Shown: positions 52,825 to 63,545 of the stretch, piece after piece
How positions within the stretch are numbered: position 1 is the stretch's first letter
Layout: each line of letters begins with the position of its first letter
Source: Deinandra increscens subsp. villosa
Taxonomy: Eukaryota > Streptophyta > Magnoliopsida > Asterales > Asteraceae
Length of the DNA stretch: 64,000 nt
Assembly: GCA_039602395.1 (NCBI GenBank)
Contig: JBCNJP010000017.1
Coordinates: 15,154,315 to 15,218,314 of the forward strand
Direction of reading: 5' to 3'
Made by a program: the position numbers and the translations under genes
Notes under the pieces: model-generated
Told to the model about the DNA's origin: nothing
What the model saw: the letters and a program-made list of their open reading frames with translations, nothing else
Database searches by the model: none

Positions 52825-53370
52825 TACGAAAGCTTAGGAAACCTAAAACTAAAGTCCAAAAGTCCAAATTATGAGATTACGATAAAAGACACCTTGATTA
52901 CGATCGCAAATGCCCAATTACGATCGTACACACCCGATTCCGATGATAACAGTCGTAAACAGAGATTACGATATACGATTACGATTCTGATAATCGTAAA
53001 CACCCAATTCCGATTGGCAAGAGTCGCAAACACCGATTACGATCAGATGTGATCGTAAACTACGATTCCGATAATTGATTCCGACTCCGGTTGTCGTAAA
53101 CCCTGATTCCGATTGGTGGCGATCGCAAACTCCGATTATGATCAAGCAAAGTCGTAAACACCCAATGTACGAATCGTAAACGCCTAAAAACCAGATCTTG
53201 AAGTCGTAAACGCAAGAAAACAGCAGATCTTCAACTGATGAACTCGTAAACACTCCAAAACCCAGAAAATACGAAGAACACAGCAGCTATGCAGATCGTA
53301 AACGCCAAAAACACCCAAATCTTCAACCAAACTTGAACACAAACCCAGAAAACTCTTGAATCAATATCGT
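52825..53370 (-). other. D leader with GTTTACGAT / GATTACGAT motif array
   Basis: Non-coding. The minus strand holds well over a dozen GTTTACGAT, GATTACGAT, GAATCGGAAT-type strings and their complements between 52865 and 53310, at irregular spacing, many able to pair locally. Same type of leader as A. Confidence 0.6.
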
Positions 53371-53371
53371 G

Positions 53372-53407
53372 AGAGCCTCGAATCTAAGATTCTTGGCTCT
53401 GATACCA
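53372..53407 (-). promoter_or_regulatory. D primer-binding site and PBS hairpin
   Basis: PBS minus TGGTATCAGAGCC at 53395-53407. Its AGAGCC (minus strand, 53395-53400) pairs with GGCTCT (53372-53377); inside, GAATC (53388-53392) pairs with GATTC (53380-53384) around TTA. Confidence 0.8.
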
Positions 53408-53409
53408 AT

Positions 53410-53805
53410 TGTAGGTTCGGAAATCTCCCAAACACACGATATTTGATCTAATACAAGTGCGGAATCCTTGTATAAGATTGATTCAAGAGAAAAGTAGATG
53501 AAATAGACAAGATCTAACGTAAAGATCAAGTCTTGAATGAAGAACACTACACAATATGAAGCTGATCGTAAACTCACAAGAAGATAGGAATCGTAAATGG
53601 TAAGTTGTATTGAAAAGCTTAGAGAAATCGATTACAATGAGGTGGTATTTATACCACCTCATACTTGAGCTTGGCCCAATCATAAACACTAACCTAGCCC
53701 AATCATAAACATTTAAATGGCCCACATGGCCTATTAACTAAGCTAGATTAAGCCCAAATACAAAAGCCCAACTAATGTTCATGCCTTACATAATATAGCC
53801 CTACA
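53410..53805 (-). repeat. D 5' LTR
   Basis: Partner of 34850-35245. The TATA palindrome is at 53637-53662. TSD GTATC follows at 53806. Confidence 0.93.
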
Positions 53806-53810
53806 GTATC

Positions 53811-54942
53811 ATCATTCAAAAAATCTCATACAATGTTATTCCAAACTGACCTAGCTGGTGAGCGATCCCAATTTGTGATCGACCCCTTAAGTAAGGCAAT
53901 TTGACAAAGCCTAACCAGAAGAATTGTCTGAAATTAACGAACTTTTTTAATCCAGTTGAGGCATCTTGAATTCCTGATTGATAATAAAGGATTCTTCCAT
54001 ATAAAAAGAGAAGCCTATCTATACGGGTTGTGAAAAGCTATATGATAACTTTTGTTTTGTTGGTGTGACCAACGGAAAGAAATGCCTCCAACTCCCGGAG
54101 AAATCATTGGGGATTCCCCACACACTCCAACTTTTCAAGATAGCAGATCATTTTAATGCTCATATAGAAGGGTAATCATAGGTCAATGATCAACAACCTC
54201 AGACAATATTGTTATAATATTAGTTGTATTGTAAATAATATTAATGACAGACATTATTACTAGCATATGGACCTTTATTTCCCCTATTCATCAGAGATGT
54301 TGGTTTCACATTGTTGTCCAATACATACTTTGTATACTTGTTATGTTCCTATATGGATAATACAATCATCTTCCCCTCTGTTTCTCTCTAGTTCTCTTGT
54401 TTATTTCACGCTATCAACTCGTTTGCTTCCTTTTTGCTCGACCTCAATTCTCCTATTGTTGTTTCTAATTTCAACTGTTCATCTGGCTAGTGAAATTATG
54501 CGTAAATGATCAGGGAAGAGAACAAGTAGTTAATCTCTATATATATTTCCTTGTCTTCAAATCATAATGGCTTCCATATTATCTAAATCCGAACACATCC
54601 ACTATACCACCAATCAAGCCGTTGACAAGAATGGCCTAAAGGCCTACTGGCACCTCTATTTCTTTTTTGCTCTGCCTCGCGAACCAGGTAACAAGCCTCC
54701 TTGTTGATTATATATGAAATGCTTGATTCATTTATATTTACATTGTTTTATATCCTTGTTTCCGTGCCTAATATCCCGTGTGTAGTCCAGTATACATATT
54801 GTATATTTGTTATGTTGATACATGAATACATGAATAATACAATCATTTTCCCCTCTATTTCTATTTCTGTGAAGTTCTCTTGTTTATTTCAGATTGATCT
54901 ATTATTGACAAAACTTTTTTTTGAGCAACTTAAATGTTTAAC
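53811..54942. other. Intergenic, nothing recognised
   Basis: AT-rich. A stretch around 54300-54400 and another around 54780-54890 are similar (TTGTATACTTGTTATGTT, AATACAATCATCTTCCCCTC against AATACAATCATTTTCCCCTC), an old duplication. No gene supported. Confidence 0.35.
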
Positions 54943-55238
54943 CAGGGCCGGAGTTGAAGATTTGGAGGCCCTGTTCAAACTAACAAAAATTGGTCCCATT
55001 CGGAAAAACAATTGCAAATAGAAAAGTCCTTAAGGAAAAAATCAAGTTATATCAATAAACTTAAGAAAATTATAGTTTTAAAATGACATTCTAAGTAGTT
55101 AATAGTTAACTAATAAATCATGCAAATCTTCTAGCATTTCTAATAGCAGCATATATAAAAATTCTAAAAAATATGGGCCCCTTATAATGATGAGCCCTGT
55201 TCCGTCGCACCTCCCGCAGATGCTCAACGCCGCCCCTG
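54943..55238. mobile_element. hAT-type MITE
   Basis: Terminal repeats CAGGGCCGGAGTTGA and, inverted, CAGGGGCGGCGTTGA. 8-bp duplications TGTTTAAC (54935-54942) and TGTTTTAC (55239-55246), one mismatch. CAGGG ends and 8-bp TSDs are the hAT signature. 296 bp, no ORF. Confidence 0.8.
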
Positions 55239-55304
55239 TGTTTTACAACGGTGAAAGTTAGTAATTATTCAATGAAAATTTCCCAAAATCTATATATCTA
55301 TATA

Positions 55305-55575
55305 TCTATATATATATAATAAAAGAAAAGTTTTTGGCATCACAATTTGCCACGTGGCAACACCACATTTATTCTCAACAAATTTTCCCGCCAATTCTCC
55401 TAATTATGGAAGTGATTTGTATTTCCAATTTTTTATTTATTGCATTCCAAAATATTTTAATAACCAATTATTCAATTACTAAAGATATAAAAATACATAA
55501 TTGTCGTATATTATGATTGTATTTATAGTTTTTTTTTAAAAATCACCCGTGTAACACACGGGGATAAAAAACTAG
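55305..55575 (+). mobile_element. Short non-autonomous Helitron
   Basis: Starts TCTATATATATATAATAAAA and ends with the hairpin CCCGTGT-AAC-ACACGGG (55546-55562), a short A-rich spacer and CTAG (55572-55575) before T: the classic Helitron 3' end. The start could also be 55289, where a similar TC lies in the same TA repeat. Confidence 0.75.
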
Positions 55576-56875
55576 TTAGTCATATAAATAAAACTTTAAA
55601 GTTTAAAAAGTAAGAAAAATGAAAAAAAGAAAATAATAAAAGAAATATAACCGAGATTTTTCGCAACGGCTACAAGATTTGCAGATGAAAGGTGAACCGT
55701 TGCCATATATATCGCCGCTATGTTCCATCTTCTGAAACAAATTATCTATCTTTTTTTTTTTTTTGTCTTTTGAACGGCACAAATTATCTATCTACGATCA
55801 TTGTTCCTTCGATTGTTTCGACTGGAGGTTCTATTTCCAGGTACATAACGTGTTTCACTCGATCTTCTAACAACTAATTTCTGTTTCTTGTGGGATTTAA
55901 TCTCGTAATCCTTTTTGGGCGTTTAGTTTTTGAAAAAACACCGTCTTTGATTATGTTCAAATTCTTCATACATTTTCAAATTTGGTAATCGGTGGATGCA
56001 GATTTGCGATTAGGGTTTCTAGATTTTTCCAGTTCATGCAGAGATGTTCTGAATACAGAATCACTTCAAATCAATTTTGTTTCTCTAGGGTTTATCAAAT
56101 TTTAGATAAGCTGTTGCAATTAGGGTTTCTAGGGTTTCAAAAGTTCATGCCAAGTCCTTTCGAATACAGATTCACATCAAATCAGTTTTGTTTCTTTTAC
56201 GGGTTTTAATTTGATTGATGAATTTGATATACTAATCGCTTTCAGATTCTTCATACACTTGTTGAAGTTTAGATAAGCTGTCTGAATAATCGAATGATCT
56301 GAAATTAGGAATATTTGTGTTTTTCAGGCTGCAATTTAGTCATCACTTGATTGATGAATCCCTTTAATATGTATTCTGTTATCTGATATGTGCTTTAGAA
56401 ATTGCCAATTGGTTATTGAATTATGTTTTTCTACCAATTGTTATTGTGATACTATGCAGTGATTTATGGTATTTTGTCTGATTTTTCTTACATAAACTGT
56501 ATTCCCTCAATTTTCTTAACGTTCTTTGACTGAATGAATGCATATGAGAATGGGTTTTATTTTTCAATGAATCAGATAGACTGCAACACAACATTAAAAG
56601 TCAAGATGCAATAGCAACTTTAAAATGCATTTGTTTAATTTGAATTGTTTTGATCTGAAACATACAATAGACATGTAAGAACTTCAAGATTATTAATAAT
56701 TGATTTATTCTAGGAAATTTCAGAAGATTTATTCAAGATTCTTGCGGTAAAGGTTCAAGTTTCTAGGAAATTTTAGAAGATTAGTCTGACTTCAAAGCTG
56801 ATAAAGATAAGTAACTCTTTTATTCATTATTGCAAGACTTTTATCCCATTCATTAAAGTTAGGTAACTTTTCTAA
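55576..56875 (+). other. Possible 5' part of a host gene, or nothing
   Basis: There is a TATATAT-type box near 55706 and exon/intron-like strings (ATTTCCAG then GTACATAACG at 55840; repeated TTAGGGTTTCTAG near 56015 and 56120). No coding ORF can be supported. If a gene started here it is now cut by the Harbinger pair. Confidence 0.2.
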
Positions 56876-57162
56876 GGCTTTCCGTAGTGGATGGAGCCCC
56901 TTGTGGAGGTTATGTGCCATGTGGCGTCCACGTCATCAAGAGGGGCTCTATGGCTAAAGTGGTGTAGTGGTAACCAATTTATAACCCCCTAATGATTATA
57001 TAATTATTTATTTAATAATTTTTTTTACATAACTTAATATTAAAAACTAAAAATTCATTAAAAAAACAAGATACATTAAAAAAAACTACAAGATATTTTT
57101 TTAAAAAAATGTATAACATTCAGTTAAAAAAAACACTAAACATGAAAAGTTAAAAAACAAAC

Positions 57163-58410
57163 CTAGATTCTTAAAAAAAATAGTCTATATTCTTCTATAA
57201 TTTCCGCTCGAATTTGCAACGCGAGGCTTCGGGCGGGTTCGTCTTCGGGGATCGGTTTCATGAGCCTTTCCAAAGTCTTTTCTTTTTGCCGAGCGTTAAC
57301 GGCTTTGACTTGTTGTCTCTTAATTGTCAACAAATCATCAAAACGTTCTCGCATTTCTTCATGGCGGACGACGTAGTCGGAAGATGGTACTTGACTTGTC
57401 GTTGAGGAGGCCGCTCGTTTCTCACCTTCGCCTTTGCCTTTGCCTTGTCCCTACCCGTCGCCCTAGCAAGCTCGATTTTGACATCGTCGTCGTAATTGTT
57501 CACATCGTTCAAATCAAATGCCCGAGCGTCGGACATATTAAGGGAGTCGGTGGCGGCGACGGAAGACGACGTTTTTGATTTTTTACTTGGTCGTTATGTT
57601 AGCCTTGAGAGATCCGATTTATTCATCCACTTTGGTGCATAGTAAACCACTTGCTAAGCCTTGAGGTTGTTAAACGCCGGCGTGTTCGTGCGATACTCGG
57701 CCAACACCGCTACGATGATGTCGGTGTCGTCTGCTCCGCTCGGTCGACTACTTTTAATCCGACCGTATATGGTGGAAAAGGCTTTCATCCTCTTGTTCGT
57801 TTCCGTCCACTTACCCGAGAACGAATTGTTAGCTCGTTACGGCTCCCTTTTCATCTCATCGAAATTTTTTTGACGAATCTCCGACCAAAAAGTCACCAGG
57901 TCTTGACTATTACATGCGTTTAAAAAAAATTAATAATTTGTGTGTACTAATTTTTTAATTTTAAAAAGTATATTATTTACCGTGAATGGGATCCTCCGAC
58001 GTGTCAAGCCATGCTCGAGCTAGTACCACCTCCTCCTCCTCGGTCCAATGTTGCACAATTTTCCGTTGTCTCGGTTCCGCGGTGTCTTTTTTCTTGTGAG
58101 ATCTCCGTTTTCTAGGTCCAATCGGTACCGCCTCTTCTTGCGTCTCCGGAACCTCCTCGGGTTCGTCTGGGGAAACCGCAACGGGTTCTTGTGAAGACGG
58201 ACGGGAAGGTGGGGTAGGAGATGGAAAAGGTAGATACGGGGAATAACTTTCGCTCGTTTGAAATGGTGCGAAGTTTTGTTGCGAATACGAGTTGAAACCA
58301 AAGTTTTGGTAGGGTGTAAAATGTGGGATGACTTATTGCTCGAGCTCGTTTGTTCGCCGCGAGGCTTGGAAGCGTGGGGTTGACAAAGATCCATCACGAG
58401 GGGGCGTCAT
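57163..58410 (-). pseudogene. Harbinger ORF1-like (Myb/SANT type), left arm
   Basis: Minus-strand pieces of the DNA-binding helper protein of PIF/Harbinger elements. A Pro/Gln/Ser-rich N-terminus is frameshifted near its start, followed by a basic RKRRSHKKK-type patch and the SANT-like helix WTEEEEVVLARAW in a shifted frame (about 58000-58050). A probable intron (GT...AG) spans about 57915-57985. The end is KRQQVKAVNARQKEKTLERL, as in NAM-associated C-termini. Several frameshifts; not translatable. Mirror image of 58481-59703. Confidence 0.65.
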
Positions 58411-58480
58411 GTTCACAACTTTCTTCATCCTCCTCTCTTTTAAAAAATCTATTTTCTACATTTTCTTCTCTTTTAACAAT

Positions 58481-59703
58481 ATGTTTCCTCGTGGTGGTGG
58501 ATCTTTGTCAAACCCACATCTTTCAAGCCCCGCGGCGAACAAACGTGCTCGAGCAACAACCGCGGGACGATGGTTTGTTCGTGTATCTTGCGAACATGAC
58601 GCCCCCGCCACAAGCCATCCCACCTTTTACACCCTACCAAAACTTTGACTTAAACTCGTACTCGCAACAAAACTTCGCACCATTTCAAACGAGCCAAGGT
58701 TATTCACCGTATCAACCTTTTCCATATCCTACCCCACCTTCCCGTTCGTCTTCACAAGAACCCGTTGCGGTTTCCCCGGACGAACCTGAAGAGGTTCTGG
58801 AGACTCAAGAGGAGGCGGCGCCGGTTGGACCGAGAAAACGGAGATCTCACAAGAAAAAAAAACACCGCGGAACCGAGACAACAAAAAATTGTGTAACATT
58901 GGACCGAGGAGGAGGAGGTGGTAGTAGCTCGAGCATGGCTTGACACATTGGAGGATTGGAGGATCCCATTCACGGTAAATAATATACTTTTTAAAATTAA
59001 AAAATTAGTACACACAAATTATTTATTTTTTTAAATGCAGGGTAATAGTCAATAGCAAGACCTGGTGACTTTTTGGTCGGAGATTCGTCAAAATTTTTTC
59101 GATGAGATGAAAAGGGAGCCGTACCGAGCTAACAATTCGTTATCGGGAAAGTGGACGGAAATGAACAAGAAGATGAAAGCCTTTTCCACCGAAAGCCTTT
59201 TCCATATACGGTCGGATTATAAGTAGTCGACCGAGCGGTGCAGACGACACCGACATCATCGTAGCGGTGTTGGCCGAGTATCGCACGAACGCGCCGGCGT
59301 TTAACAACCTCAAGGCTTGGCAAGTGGTTTACTATGCACCAAAGTGGATGAATCAATCGGATCTCTCAAGGCCGACAAGACGACTAAGTACAAAATCAAA
59401 AACGCCGCCACCGACTCCCCTAATATTTCCGACGCTCGGACAATTGATTTGAACGATGTGAACGATTTTAACGACGATGTCGAAATCGAGCTTGTTAGGG
59501 CACCGGGTAAGGACAAGGCAAAGGCAAAGGCGAAGGGGAAACGAACGGCCTCCTAATCGACAAGTCAAGCACCATCCTCCGACTACGCTGTCCGCCATGA
59601 AGAAATGTGAGAACGTTTTGATGATTTGTTGACAATTAAGAGACAACAAGTCAAAGCCGTTGACGCTCGGCAAAAAGAAATCATGGAAGAATATGGATTT
59701 TAG
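58481..59703 (+). pseudogene. Harbinger ORF1-like (Myb/SANT type), right arm
   Basis: Starts MFPRGGGSLSNPHL at 58481. A frameshift falls within the first 60 codons, then YQNFDLNSYSQQNFAPF, a basic GPRKRRSHKKKKH patch (about 58830-58865) and HWTEEEEVVVARAWL across a shifted frame at about 58897-58940. A probable intron runs from GTAAATAATA (58974) to AAATGCAG (59040). Then come the EIRQNFFDEMKREPYRANN region (about 59080-59135), an acidic ELVRAPGKDKAKAKAKG segment, and a C-terminus with RRQQVKAVDARQKEIMEEYGF-like sequence to 59703. Two or more frameshifts. Confidence 0.65.
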
Positions 59704-59975
59704 ATTTTTTTTATTTTTTTTAAGAATCTAGGTTTGTTTTTTTAACTTTTAATGTTTGGTGTTTTTTTTAATGAATGTTGTATCTTTTAAAAAAAAAAAT
59801 CTTGTAGTTTTTTTTAATCTATCTTGTTTCTTTTAATGAATGCTTTAATTTTTTATATTAAATTATATTAAAAATTATTAAAAAAATAATTATGTATTCA
59901 TTGGTAGGGGGTTATAAATTGGTTACCACTACACCACTTTAGTCATGGAGCCCTTCTTGATGACGTAGACGCCAC

Positions 59976-60297
59976 AGAGCATTCAGTGTACATATGTTTA
60001 ACGGCTCCAAAGGCCTATGTGGGAGATGGCGGCGCCAAACCCACCCCACACATGCGCCATACCAACGACGCCATATGTTTAACGGGCGTTAAAGGGAATA
60101 AGGGAATGGTGGTGGGTCTGGATCCAATCATAAAATTCCACTTATTTTTTATTTTTATTTTATTTGTTTAATTAATAAAAAATAACTTACTTTAACATCA
60201 TGTATACCACACTTGGTGTTAAAGTGTCGTGTTATCCAGTCATCGTCCACATGACACTTTAACAACACCAATTTAACACGAGTATACCACATGCCCT
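59976..60297. mobile_element. MITE, CATGTGGTATACTC type
   Basis: The right end read inward is GGGCATGTGGTATACTCGTG, matching the MITE at 32407; both carry a GATGACTGGAT string. The left end is less clear. It abuts the right arm of the Harbinger inverted repeat and has replaced its terminus. Confidence 0.5.
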
Positions 60298-60785
60298 AAG
60301 CATAAACTTTTACTTCAATTTAATTCATGTTGGTTGCTATGAAGGTTTTTCCTACCACATGATTCTTTTTAAGAAGTCTAGTTTTCCACATATTACTGTG
60401 CACAAGCAATTTGTTTTCTTGTTTTTCGTTTGAGGGTTCTTTTCTCTTCAACTATTTCAAAATTTCTTTTTAAAAACTTTTAGTGTTCTATCTAAATTAG
60501 TTCCTTTCTTCTACTCTTTGTAAATACATTCAATTTGTTCCCAACTAAACTCATTTTACACTCTTTCTTTTACTTCTCAGATCACTAAGTCTTGTACCAA
60601 TTACTATAACTAAGAAAACTAAATTCATCTTGCTTCACTTAGATTGACTTTTTTTTTATTTAATAAAGAAACTCATGTAATCTACTCAATTCCTAATGAC
60701 AATTTGTTTTTGCACTCTTCATACTTTGCAGATGCATTTTATCTCCACTAATAACCATGTTTTCCTTGTTATGAGACGTGAGGCT
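60298..60785. other. Nothing recognised
   Basis: T-rich sequence. A CTTTGCAG acceptor-like string sits near 60724. No ORF supported. Confidence 0.3.
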
Positions 60786-61012
60786 ATGTGTAATGGTCAA
60801 CCCTTTCAAGCCCCGTGCAATAATTACACAATTATTACTTTTTAATTTAAATAAAGTAAATTAAATAAAAACTATCTTTTTAAATGAAAACATAATATAA
60901 TAAGTAAAAAGTTCATTAATTTAAGGCAGATGCTAAAATAAAAAAATAGTAAATAATTAGGTTAATTTTAAAAAAAGTTTAAATATTTACCTATGACGGG
61001 GTCCTTTGACCC

Positions 61013-61360
61013 TTAGATCCAAGCTCGACATAAGGCCACTTCCTTTTCCTCGGTCCATGAATTGATCACTCTCTTCTCTTTTGGCTCGGTAACCTTCTTC
61101 TTATGAGAACCTTTTTTTTTGGTTTTTTTGACCTTCCCCGCTTGTTGCGTTTCGGGTACCACTTCGCAAACATCTTCTTGAGATTGATTTGGAGATTGTG
61201 GTGGTTGAAATGGTGGTTGAAACGGTGGTTGAAATGGTTGAAACATACATTGAAACGCTTTTTGATACGGTCCTTGAAACATTTGACGTTGTTGCGAGTA
61301 ACCGGTGAAACCTTGTTGAGGTTGTTGACTTCCCAAATTAGCGATTAGATTCCACAACAT
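61013..61360 (-). pseudogene. Harbinger ORF1-like fragment
   Basis: It reads GSQQPQQGFTGYSQQRQMF, a run of PFQPP repeats, a basic KKTKKKGSHKKK patch and the SANT-like start INSWTEEKEVALCRAW, then a stop. The order of proline/glutamine linker, basic patch and WTEEKEVAL matches the proteins in the inverted repeat at 57163-59703. A GTAAAT donor-like site follows near 60990, as in the other copies. It is truncated after the first SANT helix. The ATG at 61360 lies in the palindrome and is probably not the native start. Confidence 0.6.
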
Positions 61361-61385
61361 ATTGTGGAATCTAATCGCTAATTTG
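61334..61385. repeat. Perfect palindrome, 24-bp arms, 4-bp loop
   Basis: Arms 61334-61357 and 61362-61385, loop CATA. It marks the centre of the local inverted duplication. Confidence 0.9.
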
Positions 61386-61600
61386 AGAAGTCAAAACCTC
61401 CACAAGGTTTCAAGGACCGTATCAACAACCCTTTAAAAACCTTCAACCACGTTAAATGTTTCATGGACCGTATCAAGAACCGTCTCAAGTTGAGAAATTC
61501 GTTCTCCAGCCTTTCTTGTTTATTCCCAGGATTGAATTTGCTCATCACAAGTTTCCTGAAATTCTTCCAACCCATTTAGTGAGCTCTTTTATGTCCCTTA

Positions 61601-62771
61601 ACCAGCTTACATAGTTTTCCACCAAGCCAGTGCATGACCCTTTGATTGATGTCGAAGTATCGATAAAAAAATAAAGAGTTAGTGTGTTCCAAATCATCTT
61701 ACTTGAATCACTATAAAGGGTGATTGGGTTGTCGAATATACGAGGAGTTAGTGGTTGGCAACGAGTTCTAATTGATTGTATTTGTTAAACATAATGTAAA
61801 AACAAAGATTTGAATTGTGATTGATTGAGAACATGAAAAGCTATAAAATACAATTTGAAATTTGCAATAAAAATAAGATGATCACACCCAAGATTGATTT
61901 AATAGCAAAACATGCAACTCAATGATTCTATTAGTTACTAAGTTACATAGACATAACCTAATTCTATGCTCACAATGATAGATACTACAAGACTAAGGAA
62001 TCTAACACGAAGTGACTTAACGATTCAAGACTGATGAAGGACACGTATGAGGATGAAATCTAAGTAACATTAACCAATTATACTAGCAACATCACAACAT
62101 TTAAGATTAATGATGAAAACGAATGAAGTCAAGTGTCAATTGCAACCATGGATAAAAAGTCTTCTAATCATGAACAAACATAGAAAATACGAATCTAAAC
62201 TCTAATTACCGATATATCTAGATAATCAAAGTAAAATTCATATGCGAGAATTTTTTACATCTAGTTTATGTTCGCAAATATGAACCAAGTACCTGGAAGT
62301 GATCCCTAGTGATTTAGCCTCTTATCATGATGATTATGGAAGGAATTTGATGTTTTTCGATAATGATTTTGATAAATTGGGATGAATTCTCCTATGCCAC
62401 TTCTATTCCTTCTATCCTAGCACTCTAAGATAGGTTAGGGTCTAGTTTTTCTTGAAAATACCCAATTTAAGTCGTGCACAAACTTGCTGAAAACCGTCTA
62501 GATTTATCAGTATCTCATAGACTACGACGGGGACCATAGTCTACGGTGCCGCTTACGATCTTTCCACGGCCCTTGAGTACCGGACTACGACGCTTCTGTT
62601 TTTTGCCTCCTGATCACCATACTACGGTGAGGACCATAGTCAACGACCCGTTGCTTCGAAACTTTATTATTTTGCTTTTTTTAAAGCTTCCAACACGTAC
62701 GGGTCTCGGTCCAAGTACTCGGAAGTCTAGAAATGCGTATATTCCTTCAACATTTACCTGTAACAAAAAAC
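61601..62771. other. Unassigned, possibly gypsy LTR-like
   Basis: No gene. Short A/C-rich phrases resemble the Athila-type LTR of element B in style only. A CTACG-rich patch with GACCATAGTC twice lies at 62520-62645. Confidence 0.25.
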
Positions 62772-62998
62772 ATAAACAAGATACCTCGTTCCACATAATA
62801 TCCCATGCTTAAAACTTCATTTTAACCATTTTTTACACGATCATCAGACCCGCACATCACCCTTAAAAGAATGAGATGGGTACATCAAAATTATAAACAA
62901 GATAACACGTTCCACACAATATTCCATGCTAAAAACTTCATTTTAACCATTTTCACACGATCATCAAACCCGTACATCACCCTTGAAGGAATGAGATG
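62772..62998. repeat. Tandem duplication, about 107 bp
   Basis: 62772-62878 and 62893-62998 are about 90% alike by eye and share ACTTCATTTTAACCATTTT and CACACGATCATCA-type strings. Confidence 0.75.
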
Positions 62999-63545
62999 TA
63001 GACTTTCACTTTATCGCTCTCAGCATAGTCACTAATGTCTAGAACTGCTTCGATTTCATCTAACCAATGAAGGACATCAGTCGCACCCTTATCTCCCTTG
63101 AACACATTCGGCTTACAAGCCATGTAAGTCTTATAAGAGCACCCCTTGAACACGTTTTCAAGCTCACATAATCATGCTTGCTGTGATGATGTGAGCTTGA
63201 AAACGTCTCACTTTGAACCGTTCTATCTCTGTGTGACTCATTCTTCTTGGTCGCACTTTTGTCAGAGCGGCTGTATTACCCTTGACTCGATTCACTATCA
63301 CTGGTAGGATTCTTACTCAGTCTCTTTTCCCTTGTTACAAGAGTAGGGAAAGCTCGAGCAACACCTTCAGCAATTAAGGCAGAGGCTTCGGGAGAGAGTT
63401 TTGCGTTAATAGAGGCGGAGGCTGCAACGACATACCCAGACGAATCGAGGCTGAACTGCTGAACTGGCTGGCTTGGGTCAGCTTTTTCCATTTTGATCCC
63501 ACTTTTGCTACCAAGTTTCGAGGAAGATCGGCGTCGCCCAAACAT
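62999..63545 (-). pseudogene. Ty3/gypsy gag fragment
   Basis: ATG at 63545 opens MFGRRRSSSKLGSKSGIKM and 89 residues with a conserved-looking AKLSPEASALIAEGVARAF helix, then a stop at 63276. The frame continues with a Ser/His/Lys linker. Further on, another frame encodes ACKPNVFKGDKGATDVLHWL and DEIEAVLDISDYAESDKVKV, the start of the gypsy Gag capsid region (compare the family pattern CKPxxFxGxKGAxxxxxWxxxxE). It is interrupted by a stop, a frameshift and a strong stem-loop (63153-63205), and cut near 62999. No LTR or PBS is seen up to 64000. Confidence 0.6.
63153..63205. repeat. Stem-loop inside the gypsy gag fragment
   Basis: Arms 63153-63169 and 63189-63205 pair perfectly (17 bp); one A/G mismatch is followed by four or five further pairs. 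The loop is about 7-9 nt. Confidence 0.8.

Larger units (their letters stand above)
34850..53805 (-). mobile_element. Element D: young Ty1/copia (Sirevirus-like), split by element E
   Basis: The LTRs 34850-35245 (3') and 53410-53805 (5') are 396 bp each and differ at about two positions by eye. The TSD GTATC lies at 34845-34849 and 53806-53810. Minus-strand order: LTR, PBS, leader, one intact gag ORF, protease, integrase, RT (split by E at TSD GTACT), RNase H, internal promoter and third ORF, PPT, LTR. It is about 12.3 kb without E. It has one nonsense codon in pol and two in the third ORF. Confidence 0.92.
56876..59975. mobile_element. PIF/Harbinger-derived giant inverted repeat
   Basis: The arms are 56921-58410 and 58481-59975, each about 1.49 kb, with a 70-bp spacer. 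Each arm carries an ORF1-type pseudogene reading outward. The left outer end GGCTTTCCGTAGTGGATGG, preceded by TAA, looks like a Harbinger terminus; the right outer end is lost at the MITE that follows. No transposase (DDE) gene is present. Confidence 0.75.
60786..61600 (-). mobile_element. Second Harbinger ORF1 fragment with inverted duplication
   Basis: A different family member from 56876-59975. Its left end begins GGCTATGTGTAATGG. A protein fragment lies on the minus strand at 61013-61360, and part of it (about 61260-61333) is repeated in reverse at 61386-61480. The two meet in a perfect palindrome at 61334-61385. Confidence 0.55.

Noticed and set aside
55576..56875. Host gene promoter and first exons
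   Set aside because: Only TATA-like and splice-like strings are present; no coding exon or known protein could be supported, so it is listed only at low confidence.
63153..63205. Annotated miRNA gene
   Set aside because: Stem is short for a plant precursor and lies inside a retroelement gag remnant; kept as a finding, not as an ncRNA.
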